Source of the DNA: Cristatella mucedo
Taxonomy: Eukaryota > Bryozoa > Phylactolaemata > Cristatellidae
Direction: 5' to 3'
DNA: 64,000 nucleotides
Assembly: GCA_009760855.2 (NCBI GenBank)
Contig: WPIO01000005.1
Coordinates: 2,529,501-2,593,500, forward strand
Made by a program: the position numbers and the translations under genes
Shown here: positions 9,700-21,479 of the stretch, in pieces
Layout of the letters: each line of letters begins with the position of its first letter
Numbering within the stretch: position 1 is the stretch's first letter
Notes under the pieces: generated by a model
The model's database searches: none
Told to the model about the DNA's origin: nothing
What the model saw: only the letters and a program-made list of their open reading frames with translations

Positions 9700-12600
9700 T
9701 TAATCTGATTCGTCCTCGTCCTCAGATTTTTTGAAAGTATATGGATCTGTAGATGCAGCCGTGCAGAGCTTGTTCAAGAAGGCACCAGCTCGGCTCTTTT
9801 CCGGCGAACGCTCCATCGCAGCACCGTTGTACGCTTTGGCCACCTGCTTTCCATCTTACACGCTTAAGGTGAATCCACTTGGATTGCACGCGCTTTGTCG
9901 TCTAATGATTTCGCTCGACTCAAACGGCACTGGCTGGATTGCCGTGAATTTTCACAAGTACAGTGGTGAGTTGCCCGTAAGAGCTATGATTGATCGTCAG
10001 TGCCCAGATCGTCTCCGGTTGAAGCTTTTGGTACTTGACCAATGTAGAATCCGGGCCTTTGCATATGGACGAAAAATAGGCAAATTTTTTAACCGAGCGA
10101 GTCCGAGCGGGCTCATCGGAGCCAGCAATTTATTCAAAGCGATTATACACTGCTCGTTCAGCGATCCTTGACTAAGCCCAGGGAATAAACTACCGTGCTA
10201 TGAACACATGTTCTTCGCTAGCTCAAAGTACAAAGGATCCGTCCCAAAAGCCAGTGCATGCACCAGGCTATAAATGATGGCATATGGACAACGAATCAGT
10301 TGGTCTTATTCAGACCCATCCAAATGAAGATATCGTCGGACATGGTTTTGAAATGGTGGCCGATGTACAAGAAGTGCCAGTATACTGACGAAAGCGTAGC
10401 ATTGTCACCTTCTAGACAGGCAGTTACTGCATTGAGGGGAACAAACAATTTGTTCGTCACGACGAGCCCATTCCAGTACGATGTCGACAAAACGATTTCA
10501 CGTAGTCGACCCGACAATACAATGAGCTTGTAAGTCTCGTCATAACCGATCGAACTAGGAATATATACCAGAACCGGCTTCACCTATAACATTCGCCTTA
10601 TAGCATATGTAGAAGTTGTCCAAGTTGTCTTCGTTTACAGGTTCAGCGAATACAGTTTGCCACTCTTTTGCACACGCAGAATATCGAACATGGCACTGAG
10701 CAGGTGGAAATTCTCGATGCCCTTCACGATGCGAATCAATTGCCCGAGAAGAAACTTCGGTTGTTCGGCTTTCAGCGTATCCATGGTTAGACTATGAAGT
10801 TCGTGAGCTGAGCAACCAAACGCGAACACAATGATGCCACAGTCAACCGATTTCTTTCTCAAGCTCTTCATGACATTTGGGCTGTCCGTGTAGAGTCTAC
10901 ATTTTGCCATTGATTTAACGTGCCGGGCCCTCATCCTCCATCGGCGTGAAAAATGCAATGTTCAAACGGTATTTCAGGTTCCTGATCTTACCAAGTGCAT
11001 TTTCGGCCGACTCGTTTTGAATACCCAAGGTAATGTAATGTAATGTATCTCCGTCTGCAACTCCACAAAGTCATAAAGACCCTATGTGTGTTACACAGGA
11101 GAGTTTTGTATAGCCCACTCACAGCCTAAGCGGCTTTCGGTACGCATTCGGTAGCCAACAGACTTCGTCTCACGCAACAAAGAGAAAGTGGGAAGCATAG
11201 CAGAGTCAGGAGAGCAGTTGAGGTACTGAGTAGCATGGAAGTAGCAGCCCAGGACCACTGAAAAGGATAAGCCATAGTCGGCAGTACGAGAGTAGTTGTC
11301 GTTGAGTAATAATTGTGGAAGCGAGTTCCACAGTCTAGGACCTGCAGAGCTAAAGCTTCTGTCGCCAACTGTCTTTAAGCAGAGGAATGGAACAGCTAAT
11401 GTATTGTCCACACAGGACCTGAGGGCGCAAACAGGCTGTAACTGATGCAGCAGTTCAGCTAGGTACGAAGGAGCCAAGCCGTGGAGGGCCTTGTGGGTCA
11501 GCATAAAAACTTTGCTCTGTATCCGTTGCTCAACCGCCATCCATCCTAGCTCTTTTAGCAAAGGAGACACGTGTTCAAACCTCTGGGAATTGAAGACTAG
11601 CCTTGCAGCCATATTCATAGTCAGCTGCAGTGGCATAATAGCTTTCTTTGGCAGACCAGCCAAAAGAGAATTACAATAATTAAGCCAAGACAGAACTAAG
11701 GAGCTAGATAAATTTTTGACGAGCAACTGTAGAAGACAGCTCGTAATCTTGAATAGCGATCGGACGTGATGGCTAGCTGTAGAAGCAGTCTTCTGAATGA
11801 TGCTTTTAAAATTGAGCAGCTGTCGAAAATGACACCTAAATTTCGAGCAGGTGGCGATGGTCGCACAAAAGCATCACCTATTAGAAGAGCAAAGCCTTTT
11901 AATCCAGCCACACGCTTAGGGTGTCTTATGAGCAGCAGTTCGGTTTTATCATCGTTTAATCTCAGGAAGTTTTCCGACATCCAGGATCGAATATCGGCAA
12001 GGCAAGCATTCAGTTTCTCAGTTGCTACAGCAGATTCCGACGGTTTGAATGAAAAATACATCTGAGTATCGTCAGCATAAAAGTGATGAATTGCTCGAGA
12101 AAGATTGCCTGGGGGCCACAGGCCATTGCATTGGTGAGCTGTTTCCCAGCCAAGGTGGTGACATTGTCAATGGTCATGCAAACGACTTTGAAGGTTTGAA
12201 TGACGTTGATGCTAGCCGCCATGATCGCTTGCTATTCTGTATCACGAAGTTCACCACCGATCTCGACAGCAGACGGAAACTGGAACGAGGGACGCAGGAG
12301 CTGAAAGAACTCTCGCCATGATGGCTGAGAAGAGAACGAGAACGTCCCAGCATTACGGTGCATTGTTTTCGCAAGTAGACTGCTTTCTTTTGTTCATCAT
12401 CGTTCATGCTCTCGTATATACTGGATTTGGATGGGCTACTTGAGTGGACAGACGGTGTAATGACCGAATTCAGTCGGGGACATTTCAACGAATAACCGTG
12501 AAATTCAATTACATCGAGGGGGTTAGAGTATGGCTTGTAATATCCTTGCGGCATTCTCCGATCCCTGCAGGCTTCTTTTTACAACTGAGTACATGTTGCT

Positions 12601-12753
12601 TCATCTTTGGACATGAATCCGCACAAGTGGACGAACAATAAAGGCATCGGCGCCGAGACAGCTTCAATCTTTCCGCACTCTAATTTCTCGGAAAAAATGG
12701 ACGGCTACATTGCTGGCAGGGCGACCACCTTTGTTCTTGTCTCGTTGTACCAT
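9700..12753 (-). pseudogene. BED-type hAT transposase, decayed and interrupted
   Basis: Starting from ATG at 12753, the N-terminus has GRPASNVAVHFFREI. After a frameshift a BED-finger-like C..C...H...C pattern follows (SCPKMKQHVLSCKKK). The segment near 12180-12095 has VCMTIDNVTTLAGKQL, matching the first catalytic Asp block (family LDGWTNLRG). A LINE-A then interrupts the gene at 11033-12086. The transposase resumes with IQNESAENALGKIRN, a second Asp block TDSPNVMKSL and the cysteine block VFAFGCSAHELHSLTM at 10900-10780. A helical segment STSYWNGLVVTNKLFVPLNA follows near 10490. The C-terminal hAT dimer block (NPASAV, VERNH, KRVQSKWIHLKRVRW) lies near 9930-9840 with in-frame stops. Terminal repeats were not found. 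It is dead and sits in the long gap between genes A and B. Confidence 0.75.
11033..12086 (-). mobile_element. LINE-A inserted in the hAT relic
   Basis: This 5'-truncated LINE-A begins at the RT catalytic box (HFYADDTQMYFSFKPSESA) and runs to the ACATT tail, in the same direction as the hAT gene it splits. Two long frames remain: 11696-12061 (RT after the YADD box) and 11091-11726 (C-terminal region ending GCEWAIQNSPV). One frameshift separates them. The hAT reading resumes on both sides, which dates this insertion after the hAT. Confidence 0.92.
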
Positions 12754-13957
12754 GGAGAGTGTATAAGAGGGACGTCCGGTGTGCCGCAACGCCTCACTGT
12801 GACGGGGTAATTCAAACCAATAAAACCAAGGCTGATTTTTCGGTTGGTTTAAAACCGCAGGTTTCAAACCAGGTTTCAAATGAACTCTTTACTACAGTAT
12901 ATACAAATGAAGAATCGCGTTATGAGACAGCTGAGCCTAGCGTGAACAGTATGCCAATCAAAGGCTTGCCATTCTCAGATACACCTAGAATACACTATGA
13001 TGCAAAATAACAAATGCTAAGGCATACCCTCTTTTCAGCAACTGCCAATTGAGGTAGCTGAGAGGTCAAGGTCCAAGACAGCTCCCACCTAATGATGCAC
13101 ACAAATAGGTCGACAGTCATGCTAGCCCCTAGCGATTTAAGAATATAAAACCAGTTGAAGTACTAATGGCAAAATATATATATTCAAGCCAAAGCAACCA
13201 CCTAAATTACACGGATTTCTGCAAAAAATATAAAAGCATATTTATTTACAGCCTCAAGTATAAGTATGTGGCAGCTTTCATATCATTTGAAAGGTAATAA
13301 TTTGTGGCAAACGAGCCTAGAACACGAGGAAAGACTTAGACATGACACGATTTAAAGCAAACGAGCATCCTTATAAAAATAGCTACAATAACAATCGCAG
13401 CAGAAAGAGGTCAAACATATGCAGCAAATAAGCAAAAGTACAACCAGAGTGCTGTCAGTGTATTTTACTAAACGTACAGTGGTTAGACGGTCCAGCTTAG
13501 TGGCTCAAACCACAATCAGTCCAAAGCACAACGTGCATAGTACGTGCCTACGCCATGCAATTCAGTTGATAAATATAGGTTGCATAAGTTGTGAGCCTAT
13601 ATATAAAACTTTGCAGGGGTACCGAAGATTAACATCTACAATTAAATTATTTTAGACAGGTGCGGTTTTCAAGATAATTTTATAATGCTTAGCTACCTCA
13701 TCACAGAAGCCTTCAGCTTTTCCACAGCTACAGATCTATACAAGATATAGGACAAAAACGTTCATAGCCCATTGGGCCTCACAAAATGTAAAAATGAGCA
13801 AGTGCAGAGTGAAAAGAGATGAAATTGGAGTGTAAGATTCATATCAATGCATGGAACAAGCTGTCACGGCAGACCCTCCAGTTGATATTTGAATTTTGAT
13901 ATTTATGCCACCATAGTACAGATGCGCACATCCATCTTAGTTCTTTACATGACTAAT

Positions 13958-14013
13958 GATGGACTACAACACTATGTCCAGCCTAGATGGACTACAACAC
14001 TATGTCCAGTCTA
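13958..14013 (+). repeat. 2 x 28-bp tandem duplication
   Basis: Two adjacent 28-base units begin gatggactacaacactatgt and differ at one base near their ends. The near-identity indicates a recent local duplication. Confidence 0.9.
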
Positions 14014-14572
14014 TCAGCAAGTACAGACTAGTGGCAGGATGGTGCCATTGGAATTCCGAATTCAGATGCATTTCAAGCGATCCACTCGTTTTCTCTTTTA
14101 TTGCACAACATTGAGCGTAGACTGAGCTTATGTATGACATGAAAACCTGTTCGTGGTTCTGTTGATTAAGATGGCAAGCATGATGGCAGCTTCTCTGAAT
14201 GTTCATGCAGTAATATATACCAAATAAATATTTAGTTAAAAGTCAAGCAATTGATCCACTCGTCTTTTCAGCATGAGCAAGAAGTGGAGAGGTTTCACTG
14301 CTGTAGTCAGGTGGTGACTGAGACCCTGTTACCGACACGGTTGATGCTGTCCCACTTTTAATCCGGTTCACAATCATCGTACACAAAATGACAGCAGCCT
14401 GCAATAACACCAAATTGAGTAAGAAACGATGTGACTCAGACAGCTTACTGTGATGCAGTCATGCTCAGTGAACAAGACTAGTGAAATGCATTAAACCTGA
14501 GCCATAGCAGTTAAGATAACCATAAAGAACAGACAGCCTCTGCTTTGCATTTGCTGTAGCTGATAGCGATTT

Positions 14573-14612
14573 CGTTCTCAGCTAACACACATCGTTCTCA
14601 GCCAACACACAT
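14573..14612 (+). repeat. 2 x 20-bp tandem duplication
   Basis: Two adjacent copies of cgttctcagctaacacacat differ at a single base (ctaac versus ccaac). Confidence 0.9.
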
Positions 14613-14769
14613 ACAGTTTCAGCCAGCCGAAATAATGACTGACTAAGTACCTACTAGGATGAACAGCAATGGAGATTACATTTTCTATCAAGGTACAAAA
14701 AGGCTCAGTACGTTTTCCATATATTGACAGCAAGTTCAGTAGAAGCAACGGCTGAAGCAAAAGACAAAG

Positions 14770-16052
14770 TATGGCTGAGCAAGGCCTGCATAGCATAAAG
14801 TTCAACATCACCATTAGTTACTATCTGCCGGCAGGCATTCTTCAGCTGGTCAGTAATAAACTCCAAGCATCATGCGTCCACCCTATCAAACACTCGGCTA
14901 TAAAACTTATGTCCTGTAAGTTAAAAGAGCCGATTGGCACTCGTGGTAGTAGTTCACTCCCCATGTCTCAGCATGTTATGAAAAGTCGTTCGTTGGCCGC
15001 TACTATGGTTCCATTTAAATTCGTAGGCACAGCTTCTGCAAGGCCGGCTACATGCGACCTAGCATGCAAACCACCCAGTAGGCCTCATGCAATTATTGGA
15101 CATCCTCCTAAATTCCATCTGTCAAAGGACGGCTCACTAAAAATTGAAGGATCACTTACCTACGATCAGGCTGTCAAGGAGAAGCTAGATGCATTTCTGC
15201 TGACCGAGACATGTATGAAACCCTGCCCTGGTGATTGGATATCTTAAACTAACCTACCCAGACACTAATTCTATCGGTCTATGCGATCTGACAAGGTGTG
15301 TGGCAGGTTGTTATTGTTTGCGAATCGTTTGTCTATAAGATCTGTTATTTTTTTGCACGGGTCACCGTTTGAATCAGTCCCAATCAGGTCCTCAACAAAA
15401 GTCAGGCCTCTTACAGCTGTGATCTATAGACCTACTTCTGGCTATCTAACCTTGTTTATCAACGAGTTTTCGGAGCTCCACACTAAAGTATTTGTGAGTG
15501 AAAAGCCGTTACTGATTGCAGGATAATTCAACACTCACCACTGAAAACACTAGCAACAGCCAAGTCTGCTCATCTCTTGACTGCCTCGAGAACTTCGGTT
15601 TGTTCCTAAACATTAATCATACTACTCACATCGCTGGCCATATCTTGGATTTCGTTTCACTAAAGATGTCTGTCCTGCTGACCATGTTGCTTTCTCACTG
15701 ACTATCTCAGTCTCCTTTACTATTGCAGTTCCATTGTACGTGCAGGGTAACGTCAAGATTGTCCAGCGACAAAACTTATAAAAGCATTCACCAGAAGAAA
15801 TTTTTGGAATCCATCATTCACCTGGACTCGACCGACAGCCTCGATACCCTTAGTAATGCATTGAGCATGACACTTAAGAGTGCCCTTGACGAGCATGGTC
15901 CTGCACATTCTGTCAGGAACAGGGTCGATGAGATTCCTTTTAATTTACAAAAAAATTCAAATTCCAAAGATGCACTGCGTTAAGTTCGGGGTTGAACGTT
16001 ACTTAACAAGTCTGGGTCGGATGACGATCTAGCCAATTCGAAAGACTTCCTC
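14770..16052 (+). mobile_element. old LINE-A, part 1 (endonuclease)
   Basis: This is the 5' portion of an older LINE-A covering most of the endonuclease region. It contains the TETCMKPC block, an IYRPTSGY block, and the D-containing block decayed to IAG then a stop where the younger copy reads IVGDFNI. It stops inside the sequence equivalent to 17463-17487 of the younger copy. The reading resumes at 19522, so it was split by the insertion at 16053-19521. Confidence 0.9.
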
Positions 16053-16147
16053 CAAGCCTCGGGCGACTCCTAGCTTGGTGTGGACCTTTACTTGATTTCT
16101 CCGTAATACCTTCGGGTATTCCGCTGCTATCTTCGCCGTGACTATTT

Positions 16148-17500
16148 ATGAGCTGTCCTCGGATATGCTACAAAAAACAGGACCTGCTTAGCATTAGATG
16201 CGATGTCGCCATTAGTCGATACCTATCGGCGGGCCTTCTCCGGCGGGTCAGTGAGAACCTACCTGCATCCTGCATTCGCCCCATCAACGGCTCGGCTGTC
16301 AAACCTACGACTCGTAAGTTTAAAGTGCTAAATAGTACTTGTTGCGGTAGTAGGCCACCCGCCGTAGCCCAGCACGTTGTGAAACGTCGTCCCACGGCCG
16401 TTACCAAGGTCCAATTCAAATTCGAAGAGCCAGCGTCCTCAAGGCCGGACGCAAACGGTAGAGAATACAAGCCACTTCATCGCCGTCGCCCAGTTGTTGG
16501 ACAGCCTCTTAAATTCCGCCTACTAAATGTCCGCTCGCTAAAAAGCAAGGGGTTACTTATCCACGATCAGGTGGTCCAGGAGAAGCTAGATGCATTTCTG
16601 CTTACCGAAACCTGGATGACGCCTTGTTCCAGTAGCTGTATTTCCGAGACCACCCCACCCGGAATCTCATTCTATCGGTCCATGCGTTCCGACAAGGTTG
16701 GTGGCGGGGTTGCAATTGTTGTTCGCGAATCGTTTGGCTATAAAATGTGCAGTTTCTCGCATGGGTCATCGTTTGAATCGGTTGCTATCAGGTCTTCATC
16801 AAAGACAATGCCTCCCACCATTGTGATATACCGGCCTCCTTCTGGCTGTCTAAACTTGTTTATAGAGGAGTTTTCAGAGTTCCTCGCTAAAATATTTGTG
16901 TGTGACAGGCCGCTACTGATTGTAGGAGACTTCAATATTCACGTTGACAACCCTAGCAACAGCCAGGTCTGCTCATTTCTTGACTGTCTGGAGAATTTTG
17001 GTTTGGCCCAACACGTTAATCATAGCACCCACGTCGGTGGCCACATTCTAGATCTCGTGATCACTAAGGATGTCCTCCCCACTGACTTTGTGGTGTGCCC
17101 ACTGACCCTCTCAGATCGTTGTTCGGTCTCGTTTACTGTTCCTGCTCCCTCGTACGTAAAGGGCAATATCGAATTTGCCAAACGACGTAACTTACAAAGC
17201 ATTGACATGGACAATTTGTTTAAATCTGTTTGTGATGCAGGCCTTCTTGATCTGCATTCAGACTCGACCGGCAGCCTCGATACCCTCACAGATGCGATGA
17301 ACATGACACTAAGGAGTGCTCTTGACAAGCATGCTCCTGTTCGCTCTATCCGTGTTCAAAGTCGTCGAGATTGCTTTCAATTTACAAAAAAACTCCTTCA
17401 GATGCGCCGTATTAAGCGCAGGCTAGAACGTCGTTTCAAGAAATCAGGGTCTGAGGCAGACCTAGTCAATTTTAAAGACTTCCTTAGAGTTTACACCTGA
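16148..17500 (+). pseudogene. LINE-A endonuclease ORF
   Basis: This 450-codon frame carries an APE-type endonuclease. Visible motifs are the Asn block LNVRSLKSKG at about residue 122, the catalytic Glu in LLTETWM at about 151, IYRPPSG at about 226 and VGDFNIHVD at about 259. The last motif, which should be SDH, is SDR here (TLSDRCSVSF, about residue 322), so the expected catalytic His is lost. The frame ends at a TGA at 17498 where the 2.6-kb copy reads TGG, so the stop is a nonsense change. The Met at 16148 is just the first in frame. The product would nick target DNA for target-primed reverse transcription; this copy is very likely inactive. Confidence 0.85.
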
Positions 17501-17673
17501 AAGCTTAAAAAAGCCAGGGCTTCTTTTTTCATTAGAAGACTGAATTCCTGCCAGTCGGACACTAAAAAGATTGATAAGACAGTAAACCATTTACTGGCCA
17601 ATGCTGTGAGGTCAGACTCCCAGATATTAAGGGCTCAGCCGAAAAGTTTTCAGCCTTCTTTACTGAAAAAATT

Positions 17674-18852
17674 GTGCACATTCGTGCATCCATTAGGCCC
17701 CCTCCGACCAAAGCAGTCACCGTTCCTCAACCTGTGACCTTTCTTAACAGGTTCTCTGATGTTTCTGCCTGTGATGTGGCTGCCTTAATAAGGTCTAGCA
17801 AAAAGAGCTCGTCTCCTGAAGACCCTATACCTTCATCTCTGAGGTCTTCACTTGCAGACCATCTTAGCCCTGCCATAACCAAGCTTTGTAATGCTTCTTT
17901 GGGAAAAGGGGTCGTCCCCAAGTCCTTCAAATCGGCAATCGTTAGACCTATTCTTAAAAAGCCTGGATTAGACACAGAGGTCCTAGCAAACTATCGTCCA
18001 GTTTCCCTTCTTCCGTTCTTATCAAAGATTCTTGAAAAAATTGTTGCTAAGCAGCTAGTTGAACATATTGAAAATAATGGAATGTCAGAAACATTTCAAT
18101 CAGGTTTCAAGAGGCAGCACTCTACTGAAACTGCTCTCCTCCGTGTTAACAATGACATTCTATGTGGCAACGACGACGGGAATGTCACTGCCTTAGCCCT
18201 GCTAGATCTGTCTGCTGCCTTCGACACCATTGATCACGAAGTTCTGCTTGAACGATTGAGAGCAACGATCGGTCTGGCAGACGAAGCACTGGCGTGGTTT
18301 AAATCCTACTTGTCTGATCGTGTTCAATCCGTGTTGTGTGGGGGTCAGGTCTCAGACATGAGAAGGGTCACCTGTGGAGTCCCTCAAGGGTCTGTACTTG
18401 GTCCCTTGCTGTTCTCCATTTATACACAACCTCTGGGAAAAGTGATTAAGGCCCGTGGAATAGAATATCACTTCTATGCTGACGATACTCAGTTGTATTT
18501 GTCTTTTAAACCGTCGGAATCTGCTGCGCCAACTAAGAAACTGAATGCTTGCCTTGCCGATATTCGATCCTGGATGTCGGAAAACTTCCTGAAAATAAAT
18601 GACGATAAAACCGAACTGCTTCTCATAGGACACCCTAAGCGTGTGGCTGGACTAAAAGGCTTTGCTGTTCTAATAGGTGATGCTATTGTGCGACCTTCAC
18701 CACGTGCTCGTAATCTAGGTGTCGTGTTTGACAGCTGCCTCAATTTCAAAAGCTTCATTCAGAAGACTGCCTCTGCAGCTAGCCATCACATCCGATCCCT
18801 ATCCAAGATTAGGAGCTGTCTCCCACAGTGGATTGTAAAAAAATTTAACTAG
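17674..18852 (+). pseudogene. LINE-A reverse transcriptase ORF
   Basis: This 392-codon frame is the RT part of the same polyprotein, displaced from the endonuclease frame by the TGA at 17498 and a frameshift before 17674. Motifs in order are NYRPVSLLPFLSKILEKIV, FQSGFKRQHSTETALL, ALLDLSAAFDTIDHEVLLER (first catalytic Asp), GVPQGSVLGPLLFSIYTQPL and the catalytic YADDTQLYLSF. The RWM-like and DDKTELLLIG thumb segments follow. It ends early because of one extra A near 18842: a run of seven A where the 23.9-kb copy has six. Without it the frame would join the ORF at 18893-19465. Confidence 0.93.
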
Positions 18853-18892
18853 CTCTTTAGTTCTGTCTCGGCTTGATTATTGTAATTCCCTT

Positions 18893-19465
18893 TTGGCTGG
18901 GCTACCAAAGAAAGCTATTATGCCACTACAGTGGACTATGAATATGGCTGCAAGGCTGGTCTTCAAGTCCCAGCGGTTTGAGCACGTGTCACCTTTGCTG
19001 GAAGAGCTGGGATGGCTGCCGGTTGAGCAAAGGATACAGAGCAAAGTTCTTAAGCTGACCCACAAGGCCCGCCACGGCTTGGCTCCTCCATACCTGGCTG
19101 AACTGATGCATCAATTTCAGCCTGTTCGCGCCCTCAGGTCCTGTATGGACAGTAAATTAGCTGTCCCATTCCTCCGCTTAAAGACAGTTGGCGACAGAAG
19201 CTTTAGCTGTGCAGGTCCTAGACTGTGGAACTCGCATCCACAATTCTTATGCAACGACATCTACTCTCCAACTGTCGACTGTGGCACATCTTTTTTAGCG
19301 GTCCTGAACTGCTACTTCTATGCTACTTACTACCTCAACTGCTCTCCTGACTCTGCTATGCTTCCCACTTTCTCTTTGTTGCGTGAAACGAAGTCTGTTG
19401 GCTACCGAATGCGTACCGAAAGCCGCTTAGGCTGTGAGTGCACTATACAAAACTCTCCTGCGTAA
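18893..19465 (+). pseudogene. LINE-A C-terminal ORF
   Basis: This 190-codon frame continues the RT polyprotein after the A-run frameshift. It has the AGLPKKAIMPLQ block, the VEQRIQSKVLKLTHKARHGL helix region and GDRSFSCAGPRLWNSHPQFL, typical of the region after RT in CR1/L2 LINEs. A family-specific end follows (SLLRETKSVGYRMRTESRLG, then CTIQNSPA). The 3' UTR is only about 55 bases. Confidence 0.85.
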
Positions 19466-19521
19466 CACCCACATGGTCTTTATGACTTTGTGGAGTTACT
19501 GACGGAGATACATTACATTAC

Positions 19522-20760
19522 AAGTCTACATCCATCTACAGTCGGTTTCTTTTTTCACTCGAAAACTGAAGTCCTGCCAGTGAGTCCGAAAACAGACTTA
19601 TAAGACGGTTAACAATTTGTTAGCTGATTTTGACAGGTCTCACTCCCAAAACATTAACGGTTAGGCTGACAATTTTTCAGCTTTCTGCACATAAAAAATT
19701 CCCCATACTCGTGTCTCCATGAAAACCCTCTGACTGTAGCAATTGCTGAATCGCAGCCTGCGACATTCCTTAGGAGATTTCCCGTGGTTTCTGCATGCGA
19801 TGTGGCTACCATAACAAAATCTAGCAAAAACAGAGCTTGCCTCCTAAGACCCTATACCATCATCTCAGTGGTGTTTGCTGGCAGGCAAACGTAGCCCAGC
19901 CATACCGAGACTTTTAGTGCCTCTCTGGATAACGGAATTGCATCCAAGCCTTTCAAGCCGGCCATCGTTCGACCGATAATTTAAAAGCCTGGATTACATT
20001 CAGAGGTCCTGCAAGCTATTGTTGTTCTGTCTTTATTTTTCATTTTTGTCAAAGATTCTTGAAAAATTGTCGCTAATCAGCTTGAAACTAAGTATACCTT
20101 GAAAAGTATGAAGCTCCAGAAAAAAATTATTCAGCCAAATTTAAGTGACACCACTCCAGTGAAACTGCTCTCCTCCATACTATCAATGACGTCCTATGCA
20201 TCAACGATGGCGAGAATGTCACTGCACTAGCCCTGCTAGATCTATCAGCTTCCTCCGACACTATAGATTATGATAACCTACTTGAATGATTGAGAACAAC
20301 GATCGGTCTGGCGGACGAGGCACTGGTGTGGTTCAAGTTGAACTTGAATGCGATTCGGGTTCATGGAATAGGCTACCACTTTTATGCTGACGATACTGAA
20401 CCGAACTTGTCATTTAGACCACCAGAATCTGCAGCAGCGACTGATAAAGTGAACGCCCTCCTTGCAGACAATCGATCCTGGATGTCGGCAAATTTCCTTA
20501 ACTGAATGTCGATAAAACATAGCTGCTACTCATAGGACACTCAAAACTTGTTGCTGGATTTGAAGACTTTTCTCTTCTAATAGATGACTCTGTTGTGCAA
20601 CCGTCACCATGAGCTAGGAATTTAGGTGTCATCTTTGACCGCTGCCTAAATTTTAAGTGCTTAGTTAAGAAGCTCGCTTCCACAGCTGGCGATCACACCA
20701 GATCCTTATTTATTATCTAAGATTAGGGACTGTGTATGACGGTGGCTTGCACAAAGTTAG
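19522..20760 (+). mobile_element. old LINE-A, part 2 (RT)
   Basis: This continues the copy begun at 14770, from the sequence just after the endonuclease through the RT. Preserved fragments include LALLDLSASSDTIDYD, TIGLADEALVWFK and GYHFYADDTEPNLSF. It carries internal deletions and many frameshifts. It stops at 20760 where a SINE is inserted and resumes at 21480. Confidence 0.9.
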
Positions 20761-21479
20761 CTAAACTAACATAAAACATTTAAAAACTTAGCTGATTAAC
20801 CAGCCTCTTCAATATAGCAACAGAAGGGTTTTGTCGCTCACTTTTAGGTCCCTTCATTCTATGGCTCCAGCCTATCTGTCAGATATACTACCCCATCAGG
20901 CCAAGCATCGTACCACCTGCTTTTCGGAATCCAACAGTCTAGAAATACCTCATACAAACCTTAAATCCTTTGGAGACCGTGCATTTAGTTCATATGCTCC
21001 CAAAGCCTGGAACTCCCTCCCGACCTGCATCAGAACATCCCCTGACCTGACCACATTTAAAAGGAACCTAAAAACACACCTATTTAGGACAGCATTTAGT
21101 GGGTCCCTGTGATTCGTCCTTGATGTGATTATGAGTGCTGACACAGTGCATGCTGCCACTAACCACATTTGCATGCTGACCCTGTGCATGTCAACCCTAA
21201 CCATATCAATTTTGTTTGTTTTTCAAGCAAGATTTTACTTACCATTCAATTGCATTTCACTTTACAGGTAATGTAAAGCGCCTAGAGAGAGATTAAGTTC
21301 TCTGAGGGTGCTTTATCAAGTGATTATTATTATTATTATTATTATTAAGGGCCATTGTGGCCATCACCAACACTTACGACAGCAATACAAGATTGCCCAC
21401 CACAGGATTCGAATCCACGACCTTGGGACCAAGGTCGTGAAAAGCAACCGCCTTTACAAGTGTGCCATCACGGCTCACC
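20761..21479 (-). mobile_element. SINE-1 split by a LINE-B
   Basis: On the minus strand the tRNA-like head is at 21479-21347. It has gtgagccgtgatggcacac and a B box ggattcgaatcc. The 3' body is at 20827-20772 (cttctgttgctatattgaag then gctggttaatcagcta). Between them sits LINE-B 20828-21346. The host LINE-A flanks read aagttagct and aagctagct, a plausible 9-base target duplication with one difference. Confidence 0.88.
20828..21346 (+). mobile_element. LINE-B 3' end inserted in SINE-1
   Basis: This 5'-truncated LINE-B starts within VLSLTFRSLHSMAPAYLSD and keeps a 93-codon open frame (20831-21112) ending LKTHLFRTAFSGSL. A 3' UTR, the aagcgcctagagagagatta tail and an ATT run of about seven units follow. 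AAGGG borders both sides, a likely 5-base target duplication. It is among the best preserved LINE-B pieces here. Confidence 0.93.

Larger units (their letters stand above)
12880..14769. other. unassigned AT-rich sequence
   Basis: There is no gene or recognised transposon. ORFs are short and have no family motif. Two small tandem duplications lie inside, listed separately. Near 12838-12880 short repeated ggtttaaaacc/ggtttcaaacc units stand upstream of the hAT start and could be the remains of its 5' terminus. Confidence 0.4.
16053..19521 (+). mobile_element. LINE-A, youngest and nearly full-length copy
   Basis: This ~3.5-kb element has a short 5' leader, an apurinic-type endonuclease, a CR1/L2-type reverse transcriptase, a C-terminal domain and an ACATT tail. 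The order is EN then RT then C-terminal region. It inserted into an older LINE-A in the same orientation. The flanks share only a short CAAG, a possible target-site duplication, fitting CR1-clade elements that make short or no duplications. Only a few lesions prevent translation. No separate ORF1 is visible within it. Confidence 0.93.

Noticed and set aside
9468-9708. His-Thr and Cys-Val repeat ORFs
   Set aside because: They cross the (GT)n microsatellite and have no conserved flanking domain.
9731-10171. 146-codon plus-strand ORF
   Set aside because: It is antisense to the C-terminal part of the hAT transposase relic, whose minus-strand reading matches the family motifs better.
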